Of a stretch of DNA of 64,000 nt, positions 40,188 through 49,200 are shown in pieces. This DNA is from Kitasatospora phosalacinea (GTDB taxonomy: Bacteria > Actinomycetota > Actinomycetes > Streptomycetales > Streptomycetaceae): assembly GCF_000716545.1 (NCBI RefSeq), contig NZ_JNWZ01000015.1, positions 177,842 through 241,841 of the forward strand, read 5' to 3'. Made by a program: the position numbers and the translations under genes. Within the stretch, counting starts at the first letter, position 1. Each line of letters begins with the position of its first letter. The notes under the pieces are model-generated. The model made no database searches and was not told the origin of the DNA. It saw only the letters and a program-made list of their open reading frames with translations.

Positions 40188-43100
40188 TCAGAAGGATGTG
40201 CCGCTGCCCGCCGTCACGGCCTGGCCCAGAGCGCCGATCCGGGCCAGCAGTTCGACGATCCGGCCCTGCACGTCCTCGGTGGTGGAGCGCTCGGCGAGGA
40301 ACAGCACGTTCTCGCCGGTGCGCAGCCCGGCCCGGGCCTGCGGGTCCAGGTCGGCCGAGGTGTAGACGACCAGCGGGGTGCGGTGCAGCCGATCGTTGGC
40401 GCGCAGCCAGTCGAGCAGCCCGAGGTCGCGGTGGTCGAGGTTCCGACGCTCGATCCGCTGCAGGTCCAGCACCACCAGGTTCGGCTGGATGCCGCTGGCC
40501 CGGGCCACCGCCTCGCTCTCGTCGGAGGCGTGCTCGACGTGCATGCCGCGCCGCTCCAGGCTGGCCACCAGCGCCGCCGCCACCTCCGGGTCGGACTCCA
40601 CCAGCAGCACCCGGGCCGCGTGGTTCTCGCCGTCCCGGGGCGCGAGCGCCCGCAGCAGCACCGCCGGGTCCGCACCGTACGCGGCGTCCCGGGTGGCCTG
40701 GCCGAGGCCGGCGGCCAGCAGCACCGGCACCCGCCCGGCCAGCGCGGCGGTGCGCAGCGACTGCAGCGCGGTGCGGGTGATCGGGCCGGTCAGCGGGTCG
40801 ACGAACAGCGCGGCGGGGGCCTGCGGCACCTGCGCGTCCACCTCCTCGCGGGAGGCGACGACGACCGGGCGGAAGCCGCGGGTCTCCAGCGCGCCCCGGG
40901 TGGACGGGTCGGGTTCGGGCCACACCAGCAGCGGGCGCGGGCCGTCCGGCGCCTGGTCGCGGGCGGGGGCGAGCTCGGCGACCGGCCGGGGCGGGGTGCG
41001 CCCCTCGACCGGGGCGCCGCCGGACAGCGCCAGGGCCGAGCCCGGGCCGCCGCCCTCGCCGGGGCCGCCCTGCGGGGCCTGCCCGTTCAGGCGCTGCCCG
41101 TTCAGCAGCGTCGGGTCGACCGCGGACGGGGTGCTCCCGGCGGCGGGCAGCGCGTTCGCGGCGGGCGCCTGGCCGGGCGCCTGGGCGCCGGGGAAGGCCG
41201 CCGGGAAGCCACCCATCGGCCGGGGCGGCAGCAGTTCGCCCAGGCCGCTGCCGACCGGCTGCGGCCGGTCCTCCCCGCCGGGGGCGTCCGCCGGGGCGGG
41301 CAGCGCCGGTGCGGCGGGCCGGGCGACCTCCAGCGCGCCGGACTCCGACGGCCCGGCCTGCGCCGCCGCGGGCTGCTGGGCACCGACCTGCTGGGGACCG
41401 ACCTGCTGGGCCCCGGCGGACGCCTCGGCGCCGGGGTCCTCGCCGGCGGACGGCGCGGGGGCGGCGGCGGGGACGGGCGGCAGGACGGCGGTGACCTCCT
41501 CCGCGCTCTCCGCCAGGTCGGCGGGCAGCGCGAGCCGCCGCCGGCGCCCGGTGGGCTGGGCGGTCGGGGTGACCGGCTCCGGCGTCGAGACCGCCAGCGC
41601 GTTCTCCAGGCCGGGGTAGAGCGGCGTCCCGGGGTCGGGCACGCCGGGGATGTGCAGCGCCCCGGAGCTGTCTCCGGGCGCGGTCTGGGCGGCCCGGCGG
41701 GCCCGCCGCCCGGAGCGGGCGGCGCCCTCGGCGCCCTCGGCGGCGAGGCCGCGGCCGGAGGTGTCGTCCGGGCCCGGCCCGGCGCCGAGCGCGATCGGCC
41801 CGCGCGGGGCCTCCCCGCGCCGCGCCGCGTCCGCGGCCTCGGCGGCCCGGGCCCGGCGCCGTCCGGAGCCCTGGGTGTCGTCGGCGCGGGCCTCGGCACC
41901 GGCCTCGCCCGCATCGCCCTCTGACGGTGCGTCGGCGGCCGGCCGCGGCTCGGCCGGGGGGGACTGGCCCGGCAGGTCCGGGATCATCGCGGTGTCGGAG
42001 TCCTTGGGGACGTGCTGCTGCTTGTCCGGCCCGCCGGACGCGTCGCCGTCGGGGTCGAGCGGCAGTTCCACCACGTAGGTGGCGCCGGCCCCGGCGGGCA
42101 GGTCGTGGCGCTGCAGCACCCCGCCGTGCCGCTCGACGGCGGCGCGGGCGATCGGCAGGTGGACGGCGCTGGAGCTGCGGGCGGGGCCGCGCACCTCGAC
42201 CCGGGCGACGTCGCCGCGCCGGGCGGCGGCCAGCACCACCATCGGGAGCTGCTCGCCGGCCGGCGCGGGCCCGGCGAACGGCACCCCGGCGGGGACGGCC
42301 TCGCCCTCGGCCCGGGCGGGCTCGGGGACGGGCGTGACGCCGCTGACGTCGGCGACCAGGTGGGCCAGCGCCTGGGCGAGCCGCTCGCGGTCGGCGAGCA
42401 CCTTCACGGCGGCGGCGTGCACCGAGTAGCGGACCCGGCCGGGCCCGACCAGTTCCCCGGCCCGGTCGACGGCGAGCTGCACGACCTCGTCCAGGCCGAC
42501 CCGCTCGCGCTCCAGGGAGGCCCTGCCGCGGTCGGCGGCGGCCTCGAAGCGCTGGTGCTCCAGGACGCCGTCGATCAGCTTGCCGAACCGGCGGCACTCG
42601 TCGGCGAGCCGGCGCAGCGTCCAGTTGGCCTCGGGCCACAGCTGCCCGGCGGGATCGGCGGCGAGCGCGTCGATCCGGGCGTGCAGGGCGGTGAGCGCCC
42701 CGCCGAGCTCGGACTCCAGGACGGCGGTGAGGTGCTCGTTTCGGGCGGCGAGGGCGAGCTCGTGGGTGCGGTCGGTGAAGGTCATCACCGCGCCGACCAG
42801 CTGCTCGCCGTCCCGGACCGGGGCGGTGGTCAGGTCGACGGTGACCGGGCGGCCGTCCTTGCGCCACAGCACGGTGTTGCGGATCCGGTGCTTGCGGCCG
42901 GAGTGCAGGGTGTCCATCAGCGCGGAGCTCTCGGCGGCGAGCGGGCTGCCGTCGGGCTGCGAGTGCTGGATCAGCGGGTGCAGCTCGCGGCCGCCGAGCT
43001 CGCTGGCCCGGAAGTCCAGGATGTGCGCGGCGGCCGGGTTGACCAGCACCACGCGGCCCTCCAGGTCGACGCCGAGGACGCCCTCGGCGGCGGCCCGCAG

Positions 43101-43565
43101 GATCATCTCGGTCTGCTTGTGCTGGCGCCGCAGCTCGGACTCCACCCCGAGGCGGGCCGACATGTCGCGGACGAGGAGCAGCAGCAGGCCCTGGTCGTTG
43201 GTGGCGAAGGACAGGAAGCCGTGGGCCTCCCCGCCGCCCTCGTCGGTGAAGTCGTTGCCGGACACCTCGACGGTGAAGGCGGTGCCGTCGGTGCGGCGGG
43301 CGGTCATTCGGACCGGTCGGTCCAGGCTCTCGGTCTCGCTCGCGGGGGGCCGCATGGAACCCGGGATCCGACTGGGGTCGAACTCCGGCAGCAGGTCCAG
43401 CACGCCCATTCCGACCAGCGAGGTGCCGGGAGCTTGCAGGCTCTCCACGGCGGCCTTGTTGACGTCGACCACGGTGCCGTTGCTGTTCACCAGCAGCAGC
43501 GGGTCGGGCAGTGCATCGAGTATCGCGGCGAGGCGAGCAGCGCCTCGGGTCGGCCTGCTGCTCAC
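40188..43565 (-). CDS. Large PAS/kinase-like protein with C-terminal receiver-like domains
   Basis: About 1125 residues. GTG at 43565 follows GAGGAG by 11 bases; a GTG six codons upstream is an alternative. PAS at 15-150 (ILDALPDPLLLVNSNGTVVD), second PAS at 155-280 (ILRAAAEGVLGVDLEGRVVLVNPAAA), a degenerate DHp (LGGALTALHARIDALAAD, H not in a canonical H-box) and HATPase-like part lacking clear G-boxes, then about 400 residues of Ala/Pro-rich linker. Two receiver-like domains follow; only the last (VLLVESDPEVAAALVASL, NLVVLDLQRI) keeps the phospho-acceptor Asp. Probably a scaffold or sensor rather than an active kinase. Conserved in streptomycetes by size; function unknown. Confidence 0.82.
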   Translation of the reverse strand: MSSRPTRGAARLAAILDALPDPLLLVNSNGTVVDVNKAAVESLQAPGTSLVGMGVLDLLPEFDPSRIPGSMRPPASETESLDRPVRMTARRTDGTAFTVEVSGNDFTDEGGGEAHGFLSFATNDQGLLLLLVRDMSARLGVESELRRQHKQTEMILRAAAEGVLGVDLEGRVVLVNPAAAHILDFRASELGGRELHPLIQHSQPDGSPLAAESSALMDTLHSGRKHRIRNTVLWRKDGRPVTVDLTTAPVRDGEQLVGAVMTFTDRTHELALAARNEHLTAVLESELGGALTALHARIDALAADPAGQLWPEANWTLRRLADECRRFGKLIDGVLEHQRFEAAADRGRASLERERVGLDEVVQLAVDRAGELVGPGRVRYSVHAAAVKVLADRERLAQALAHLVADVSGVTPVPEPARAEGEAVPAGVPFAGPAPAGEQLPMVVLAAARRGDVARVEVRGPARSSSAVHLPIARAAVERHGGVLQRHDLPAGAGATYVVELPLDPDGDASGGPDKQQHVPKDSDTAMIPDLPGQSPPAEPRPAADAPSEGDAGEAGAEARADDTQGSGRRRARAAEAADAARRGEAPRGPIALGAGPGPDDTSGRGLAAEGAEGAARSGRRARRAAQTAPGDSSGALHIPGVPDPGTPLYPGLENALAVSTPEPVTPTAQPTGRRRRLALPADLAESAEEVTAVLPPVPAAAPAPSAGEDPGAEASAGAQQVGPQQVGAQQPAAAQAGPSESGALEVARPAAPALPAPADAPGGEDRPQPVGSGLGELLPPRPMGGFPAAFPGAQAPGQAPAANALPAAGSTPSAVDPTLLNGQRLNGQAPQGGPGEGGGPGSALALSGGAPVEGRTPPRPVAELAPARDQAPDGPRPLLVWPEPDPSTRGALETRGFRPVVVASREEVDAQVPQAPAALFVDPLTGPITRTALQSLRTAALAGRVPVLLAAGLGQATRDAAYGADPAVLLRALAPRDGENHAARVLLVESDPEVAAALVASLERRGMHVEHASDESEAVARASGIQPNLVVLDLQRIERRNLDHRDLGLLDWLRANDRLHRTPLVVYTSADLDPQARAGLRTGENVLFLAERSTTEDVQGRIVELLARIGALGQAVTAGSGTSF

Positions 43566-43766
43566 GTCGACAGGTCTCCTCACGGCTTCGGGCCGCCGCT
43601 GCGACGGGCGGCTCTGGCTCTCCTCGGAGAGGGAAGTATCTCATTCTTCTTTGCGCCGTGGACGACCCGGCCAGTATCGTTGTGGTGGTTGGTGCCGGGG
43701 CCGTCGGCTATGGCATCATCGCAGTCGCACGGAACGCGCCGGAGTGCCGGTCGCGGTCCGGGTGTT

Positions 43767-43857
43767 GGAGGCGTCGCCTAGTCCGGTCTATGGCGCCGCA
43801 CTGCTAATGCGGTTTGGGCTTTACCGTCCATCGAGGGTTCAAATCCCTCCGCCTCCG
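43767..43857 (+). tRNA. tRNA-Ser (anticodon GCT)
   Basis: GGAGGCG acceptor pairs with CGCCTCC; anticodon loop CTGCTAA reads GCT; long variable arm and GGTTCAAATCC T-arm are present. CCA is not encoded. Confidence 0.95.
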
Positions 43858-43864
43858 CCCACCG

Positions 43865-43897
43865 GGAGCCCCGTCGGTCACTGACCGGCGGGGCTCC
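43865..43897 (+). terminator. Terminator after tRNA-Ser(GCT)
   Basis: GGAGCCCCG pairs with CGGGGCTCC, and the loop contains a further CGGTC/GACCG helix, forming one long hairpin. Confidence 0.88.
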
Positions 43898-44073
43898 TGC
43901 GTTCTCCGGCCGGTGTCCGGGCCGCCCCGGTCGTCGCCGAACGTTCGTCCGGGCGTCCGCCGGGGGCGCCCTTGACGGGGGCCGGCGGGGTCGGCGGCAA
44001 TCGATTTCGCCCCTGGTCGACGGTCATGTAATGTTGTCCCCGCACCGCCCAGGAGGCCAGTCCGCCGGGGCGA

Positions 44074-44149
44074 GCGCTCATAGCTCAACGGATAGAGCAC
44101 TTGACTACGGATCAAGAGGTTGCAGGTTCGAATCCTGCTGAGCGCACCA
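44074..44149 (+). tRNA. tRNA-Arg (anticodon ACG), copy 1
   Basis: GCGCTCA acceptor pairs with TGAGCGC; anticodon loop CTACGGA reads ACG; CCA is encoded. Identical to the copy at 44184. Confidence 0.96.
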
Positions 44150-44183
44150 AACCCCGCTCGCGGTCCCGCAAGGGGTCGTACGA

Positions 44184-44259
44184 GCGCTCATAGCTCAACG
44201 GATAGAGCACTTGACTACGGATCAAGAGGTTGCAGGTTCGAATCCTGCTGAGCGCACCA
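44184..44259 (+). tRNA. tRNA-Arg (anticodon ACG), copy 2
   Basis: Same sequence as copy 1 over the complete 76 bases, including encoded CCA; the two copies are offset by 110 bp and separated by 34 bp of spacer. Likely one transcript ending at the 44262-44293 hairpin. Confidence 0.96.
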
Positions 44260-44261
44260 GT

Positions 44262-44293
44262 CGAAGGCCCCGGGTCACCGCCCGGGGCCTTCG
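44262..44293. terminator. Terminator after the tRNA-Arg pair
   Basis: CGAAGGCCCCGGG and CCCGGGGCCTTCG form a perfect 13-bp stem with a 6-base loop, 2 bases after the second tRNA. Confidence 0.9.
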
Positions 44294-44373
44294 CCGTTCC
44301 CGGGCGCCCCGGAGCGGGTGCCGTCGGACCTGCCGCCTCCCGCTGTGGTGGTCGGGGGGCGGCAGGGCCGACG

Positions 44374-45573
44374 TCAGCCCAGTTCGGTCCGGTTGATCCA
44401 CGGCACGTCGCGTTCCTCCAGGAACCACTCCGCGGGGGTGAGCGGGCGGCTGCGGTTGAAGGTGGGCGTGACGGGGTCGTGCCGGATGTGCTCGGGTTCG
44501 GCGCCCTGCTCCAGGAGTTGGGCGCGGACGGCGGGGACGAGGTCGGGCGGTCCCGACAGGTGGATGTCGTGGCCGGAGCAGTCCCCGTACTGGCCCAGGC
44601 CCTCGCGCAGCAGCCGGGCGGCCTCGCTGCGGGAGGCGCCGCGTTCGGGTGCGGCGAGCACGGCGTGCAGCCAGGAGTGCTCCTTGACCATGGCGTGCAC
44701 GGTGCCCAGGTCGTACTGGTCCTCGTCCCCGCGGGCGGCGACGAAGACCGTGGCGGGCCGTCCGCCGTCCTGGGCGAGCTGCTCCAGCAACGCCTTGACC
44801 GGGGCCCAGCCGGTGCCGGCGGCCACCATCAGCAGCGGCCGGTCGGAGCCGAGGTCGAGCACGGCCTCGCCGAGCGGCGGACCGACCCGGACGCTCTCGC
44901 CGAGCCGGACCTCGTTGACCAGCGCGGTGGACACCAGCCCGTCGGGGACCCGGCGGACGTGCAGTTCCAGGGTGTTGTCGGGGCGGGGGGCGCAGGCGAC
45001 GGAGTAGGGCCGCCAGACCTGCGGACGGCGGTCGGAGCAGACCGTCAGGTACTGCCCGGCGGTGTACCGGTACGGCCGGTCGGGCCGCAGGGTGAGCACC
45101 GCCAGGTCGGGGGTGGCCCGGCGGAGGTCGACGACCTCGGCGTTCCACCAGGCCGGGACGGAGTCGGGGACGGCCGCGGCGGCGTCGATCATGGCCTGCG
45201 AGATGACGGTGTAGGCCTCGATCCAGGCCTTCTCGATCTCGGAGGTCCAGTAGTGGCCGGAGAAGTGCTTGAGCGCGGCGATCAGGCTGGCGCCGACGGC
45301 GGGGTAGTGCTCGGGCGCGGCCTGGAACTTCCGGTGGTCGCGCCCGAGTGCCGCCAGGTAGCCGGTGAGTTTCTCCGGCTCCTCCAGCCGCACCACGAGT
45401 TGGGTGAGTGCGGCGAACAGGCGGTCGCGCTGTTCGGCGAGCCTGGCCGGGAAGAGCTCTTCGACACCTGGGTTGTTGGTGAACAGGTGGGCGTAGAAGA
45501 ACTTGGTCAGCTGATCGGCGCGGCGCTCGACGACGGCGAAGCTGGCGCGGATGACCGCGGGGTCGAAGGGCAC
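44374..45573 (-). CDS. hmp: Flavohemoprotein (globin plus FAD/NAD reductase)
   Basis: 399 residues; GTG after GAGAGG with 6-base spacing. Globin domain 1-135 (FAVVERRADQLTKFFYAHLF, proximal His in APEHYPAVGASL), FAD-binding barrel with RPYSVACA, and NAD domain with AAGTGWAPVKALLEQL and a C-terminal SGPPDLVPAVRAQLL. This is the classic NO dioxygenase architecture, converting NO to nitrate with NAD(P)H. It is encoded 10 bp downstream of a stand-alone globin of clearly related sequence, so the two are one operon. Confidence 0.93.
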   Translation of the reverse strand: MPFDPAVIRASFAVVERRADQLTKFFYAHLFTNNPGVEELFPARLAEQRDRLFAALTQLVVRLEEPEKLTGYLAALGRDHRKFQAAPEHYPAVGASLIAALKHFSGHYWTSEIEKAWIEAYTVISQAMIDAAAAVPDSVPAWWNAEVVDLRRATPDLAVLTLRPDRPYRYTAGQYLTVCSDRRPQVWRPYSVACAPRPDNTLELHVRRVPDGLVSTALVNEVRLGESVRVGPPLGEAVLDLGSDRPLLMVAAGTGWAPVKALLEQLAQDGGRPATVFVAARGDEDQYDLGTVHAMVKEHSWLHAVLAAPERGASRSEAARLLREGLGQYGDCSGHDIHLSGPPDLVPAVRAQLLEQGAEPEHIRHDPVTPTFNRSRPLTPAEWFLEERDVPWINRTELG

Positions 45574-45583
45574 CGGGGGCCTC

Positions 45584-46000
45584 TCAGCCCGCGGCTTCTT
45601 CGGCCAGCGCCGCGCTCATGACATCCGTGATGACGCCGTAGAGCTCCGTCCACGCGGCTTCGATCTCCGGGGTCCAGGCGTCCCCGGCGAAGTGGGCGAG
45701 AGAGGCGAGCAGGCTGGCGCCGACGGCGGGGAAGTGCTCGGGGAGGGCGCCGTAGCCGGCGTGCCGGCGGCCCAGGCCCTGGAGCACGTTGACCACGGTG
45801 CCGGTGTCCTCGAGCTTGTTGACCAGGGTGCCGATGGCGGCCCAGAGGCGGTCCTGCTGCTCGTTCATGTGCTCGGCGAAGAGCTTGCGCACGTCCGGGT
45901 TGTGCTCGAACAGGTGCGTGTAGAAGTAGGCGGTGACCTCGCTGCCGTGGGGCTCGACGGCGGCGAAGCTGCTCTTGATGAGAGTGGGATCAATCGTCAC
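45584..46000 (-). CDS. Single-domain flavohemoglobin-type globin
   Basis: 138 residues from GTG 46000. Motifs match the globin domain of the downstream flavohemoprotein: FAAVEPHGSEVTAYFYTHLF and LPEHFPAVGASLL (proximal His). It lacks any reductase domain. First gene of the globin operon; probably binds or detoxifies O2/NO using the reductase of the neighbour or another reductase. The upstream 298 bp contain GACC-AAT-GGTC (46049-46059), a candidate operator. The weak ribosome site leaves the start slightly uncertain. Confidence 0.85.
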   Translation of the reverse strand: MTIDPTLIKSSFAAVEPHGSEVTAYFYTHLFEHNPDVRKLFAEHMNEQQDRLWAAIGTLVNKLEDTGTVVNVLQGLGRRHAGYGALPEHFPAVGASLLASLAHFAGDAWTPEIEAAWTELYGVITDVMSAALAEEAAG

Positions 46001-46298
46001 GCCCGCCGACTCTACTGATAAACACACCGACTCGAACAGGGTGGTGTGACCAATGGTCAACAACTGTGTGGTTGTACCCGATTGATGACCATTCACGGGA
46101 GTTGACGGTGGTTCCGGCGGGTATCCCGATGCTGCTGACCGAGTGCCCACCAATCGGGTGGTGTCAGATGAAATGACCAGGTGTCGAGGTATGACCGAAA
46201 CCGGATCGTGATTCTCTTTTGTCGGATCGTCATGAACACCGGGCGCATGGCGGTCGGACCGCGATCCCGTCGACAGACGACACCGAGAGGAGAGCCGG

Positions 46299-49200
46299 AT
46301 GTGCCGACAGTTCCCCCACCGGGCCCCGGCCTCCGCCGCCCGCCCGGTCGACCGCGACCGGCCGCGTCCCAGGATCGGCCGGCGTGCCGCCGCCCTGATC
46401 GCCACCGGCCTGCTCACCGGCGCCGTCGTCCCGCCGTCGGCCGCCCAGCAGACCCCGGACGGCTGGTCCGCCGAACGGCGCGCCGTGCTGCCCTCCGGCC
46501 TCGCCGTCCAGTTCGACTACGCGACCGTCCCCGGGGTGAGCGTCGACACCGCCCCCGGCCGGCTCGCCGACCACCCCGCCGGCAGCGGCGGCCCCTACAC
46601 CGACGGCATCCGCCCCGGAGACCCGGCCGAGACCTTCCTGGCCGCCGAGCACCGCCCCCGGGCCGACGGCTCCTGGCGCACCCTCGGCACCCTCCAGCTC
46701 TCCTTCTCCCGCCCCGTCCGCAACCCCCGGCTGCACGTCAGCGGCCTTGCCGGCACCGTCACTTCGGAGAACGGCAGCACCGTCACGGACACCCGGCTGA
46801 CCGTCACCGGCGGCAGCCCCGCCGCCCCCGCCCTGGTCGGCCGCACCGGCTGGCACGGCTGGACGGTCGGCTCCGGCGAACTGGCCCCCGCCGCCGAGGC
46901 CGAGGCGGGCGGCGCCGCCGACGGCTCCGGCACCCTCGAACTCGCCGGCACCGTCTCCACCGTGTCGCTGCGCGTCGAGCAGCGCTCCACCGCCCTGGAC
47001 GGCTCCACCACCCCGCCAGCCCCGCTCCACCAGGCGTACACCGTCACCCTCGACGAGGGCCTCGGCAGCGCCCCGCAGGACTACGGCAACGTCTCGCACC
47101 TGGTGTCCGACCTGTTCCTCGGGCAGGACGCCGCCACCTCGGCGACCAGGGCCCGCCCCGGCCTCGCCCAGTCCGTCGACTCCCCGCTGCGGCCGGGCCC
47201 GCCCGCCGCCCCGCCCGCGCCGTCCCCCGACGCCGGGCCGGTCACCCCCAGCGTCGAGATCGACGGCGGGGAGAGCCGCCGCAGCCCCTGGGCCAGCCCG
47301 CCCCCGCCGCAACTCCAGCCCGGCCGCGCCGAGTACCAGGGCGCCGACCCGACGCTGAACTTCCCCGCCGAGACCGCCGTCGGCCGCGACTACCACCTGG
47401 ACGTGCCGGTCAGCGCGGGCAGCGGCCCCGCCGTGCTGGCCGGCTGGATCGACTTCGACCACAACGGCCGCTTCGACCCGCTGGAGCGGGTCCAGGCCGA
47501 CGTCCCCGCCGGGGCGGACCACGCCGCCCTGGAGTGGCAGGTTCCGGCCGGAGCGTCCGGCGGCGACACCTGGGTCCGGCTGCGGCTGGCCCGCGACGGC
47601 TCCCAACTCGTCGCCCCCGGTGGCTTCGCCGACTCCGGCCAGGTCGTCGACCAGAAGGTCGCCCTCTCGATCGGCGCCGCCAAGCCCCAGGTCGGCCTCC
47701 CCATCCCCGGCACCACCACCCGGGAGGCCCGCCCCGAGTTCCGCGGCGACGGCGCGGTCCCCGGGGCGGGCATCGCCGTCCAGGAGAACGGCACCATCCT
47801 GTGCACCGCCAAGGCCGGCAACGACGGCTCGTGGAACTGCCGCCCCGACCGCCCCCTGACCGAGGGCACCCACACCCTCGTCCCGGTGGAGACCACCCGC
47901 AGCGGCATGGTGCTGCGCGGCGACGAGTTCCGGCTGACCGTCAGGACCACGCCCCCCACCGCCCCCGTGCTCACCCTGCCCGCCTACACCAACGACCCCG
48001 GCCTGCTGCTCACCGGCCTCGGCGAGCCCGGCTCCACCGTCACCGTCACCGCGGACGCCACCGGCCGGGACGGCGGCGAACTCTGCTCCACCGCGGTCGC
48101 CGCCGACGGCACCTGGTCCTGCCTGCCGGTCGAGAACCTCGCCGACGGCCGCTACCAGCTCACCCCGCGCGCCGTGGACGGCGCGGGCAACCGCTCGGAC
48201 GGCAAGCCGGTCACGCTCACCGTCGACACCGGCGCCCCCGACCGCCCGCAGCTCACCGCCCCCGGCAGCGGCGAACTCCTGCACACCGCCCGCCCCGAGC
48301 TCACCGGCCGCGCCGAGCCCGGCACCACCGTCACCGTCACCGTCGCCACCGGCCACGGCGACGAACGCGCCGCCCTCTGCAGCGCCGTCACCACCCCCGA
48401 CGGCACCTGGTCCTGCACCCCCACCCGCGACCTCACCCCCGGCGAACTCACCCTCCTCCCCACCGCGACCGACCCGGCGGGCAACGGCACCCCGGGCGAC
48501 CCGGTGCCGGTCCGCATCGCCGCGACGGCGGGCGGCGGGAGCGCGAGCGCGAGCCCGAGCGCCAGTGCCAGTGCCAGTGCCGAAGCCAGTCCTAGCCCGA
48601 GCGCCAGTCCGAGCCCGAGTGCTGACGCGAGTGCGACTGCGAGCGTCACTGCCGGCGCCGGCCCGAGTGAGAGCCCGAACCCGAGCCCGAGCGTGTCGGC
48701 CTCGCCGTCCCCGTCCGGCATGCCATCGGTGCCGGACGTGACGGCGCCGGTGCCGCCGGAGTTGCTGCCGATCGTGGTGCCGCCGGCGGACGACCCGAGC
48801 GTGTCGGCGTCGGCCCCGCCGTCCGCGTCCACCGCTTCGGCGAGTGCTGTTCCCTCGCCCTCGGCAGACGGTTCGCCGTCGGCGCTGCCGTCCCCCTCGG
48901 TGCCGCCGGAGTTGCTCCCGGTCGTGGTGCCCCCGGCGGACGACCCAGCCGGTGCGAGCCCGAGCCCGAGCGCGTCGGCGCCCGAGGCGCCGTCAAGCGC
49001 GTCCCCGTCGGTGTTGCCGACGGCAGAGCAGTCCGTCGCGGTCGTGAACCCGAGCGCGTCGGCGTCCGCCGTCCGGTCCGACGCACCGTCAAGTGCGTCC
49101 CCGTCGGTGTCGCCTACAGCCGGGCAGTCCGGGGCGGTCGCGAGCCCGAGCGCGTCGACGTCCGCCGCCGTGTCCGGCGCACCGTCAAGCGCCACTCCAC

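Noticed and set aside
39871..43644. A 1257-codon alternative minus-strand ORF over the PAS protein
   Set aside because: Arg/Gly/Pro-rich translation without domains; the frame with two PAS and receiver motifs is the real one.
46001..46298. NsrR or Rex operator upstream of the globin genes
   Set aside because: No convincing 11-1-11 NsrR dyad or TGTGA-N6-TCACA Rex site; only the GACC-AAT-GGTC palindrome can be supported.
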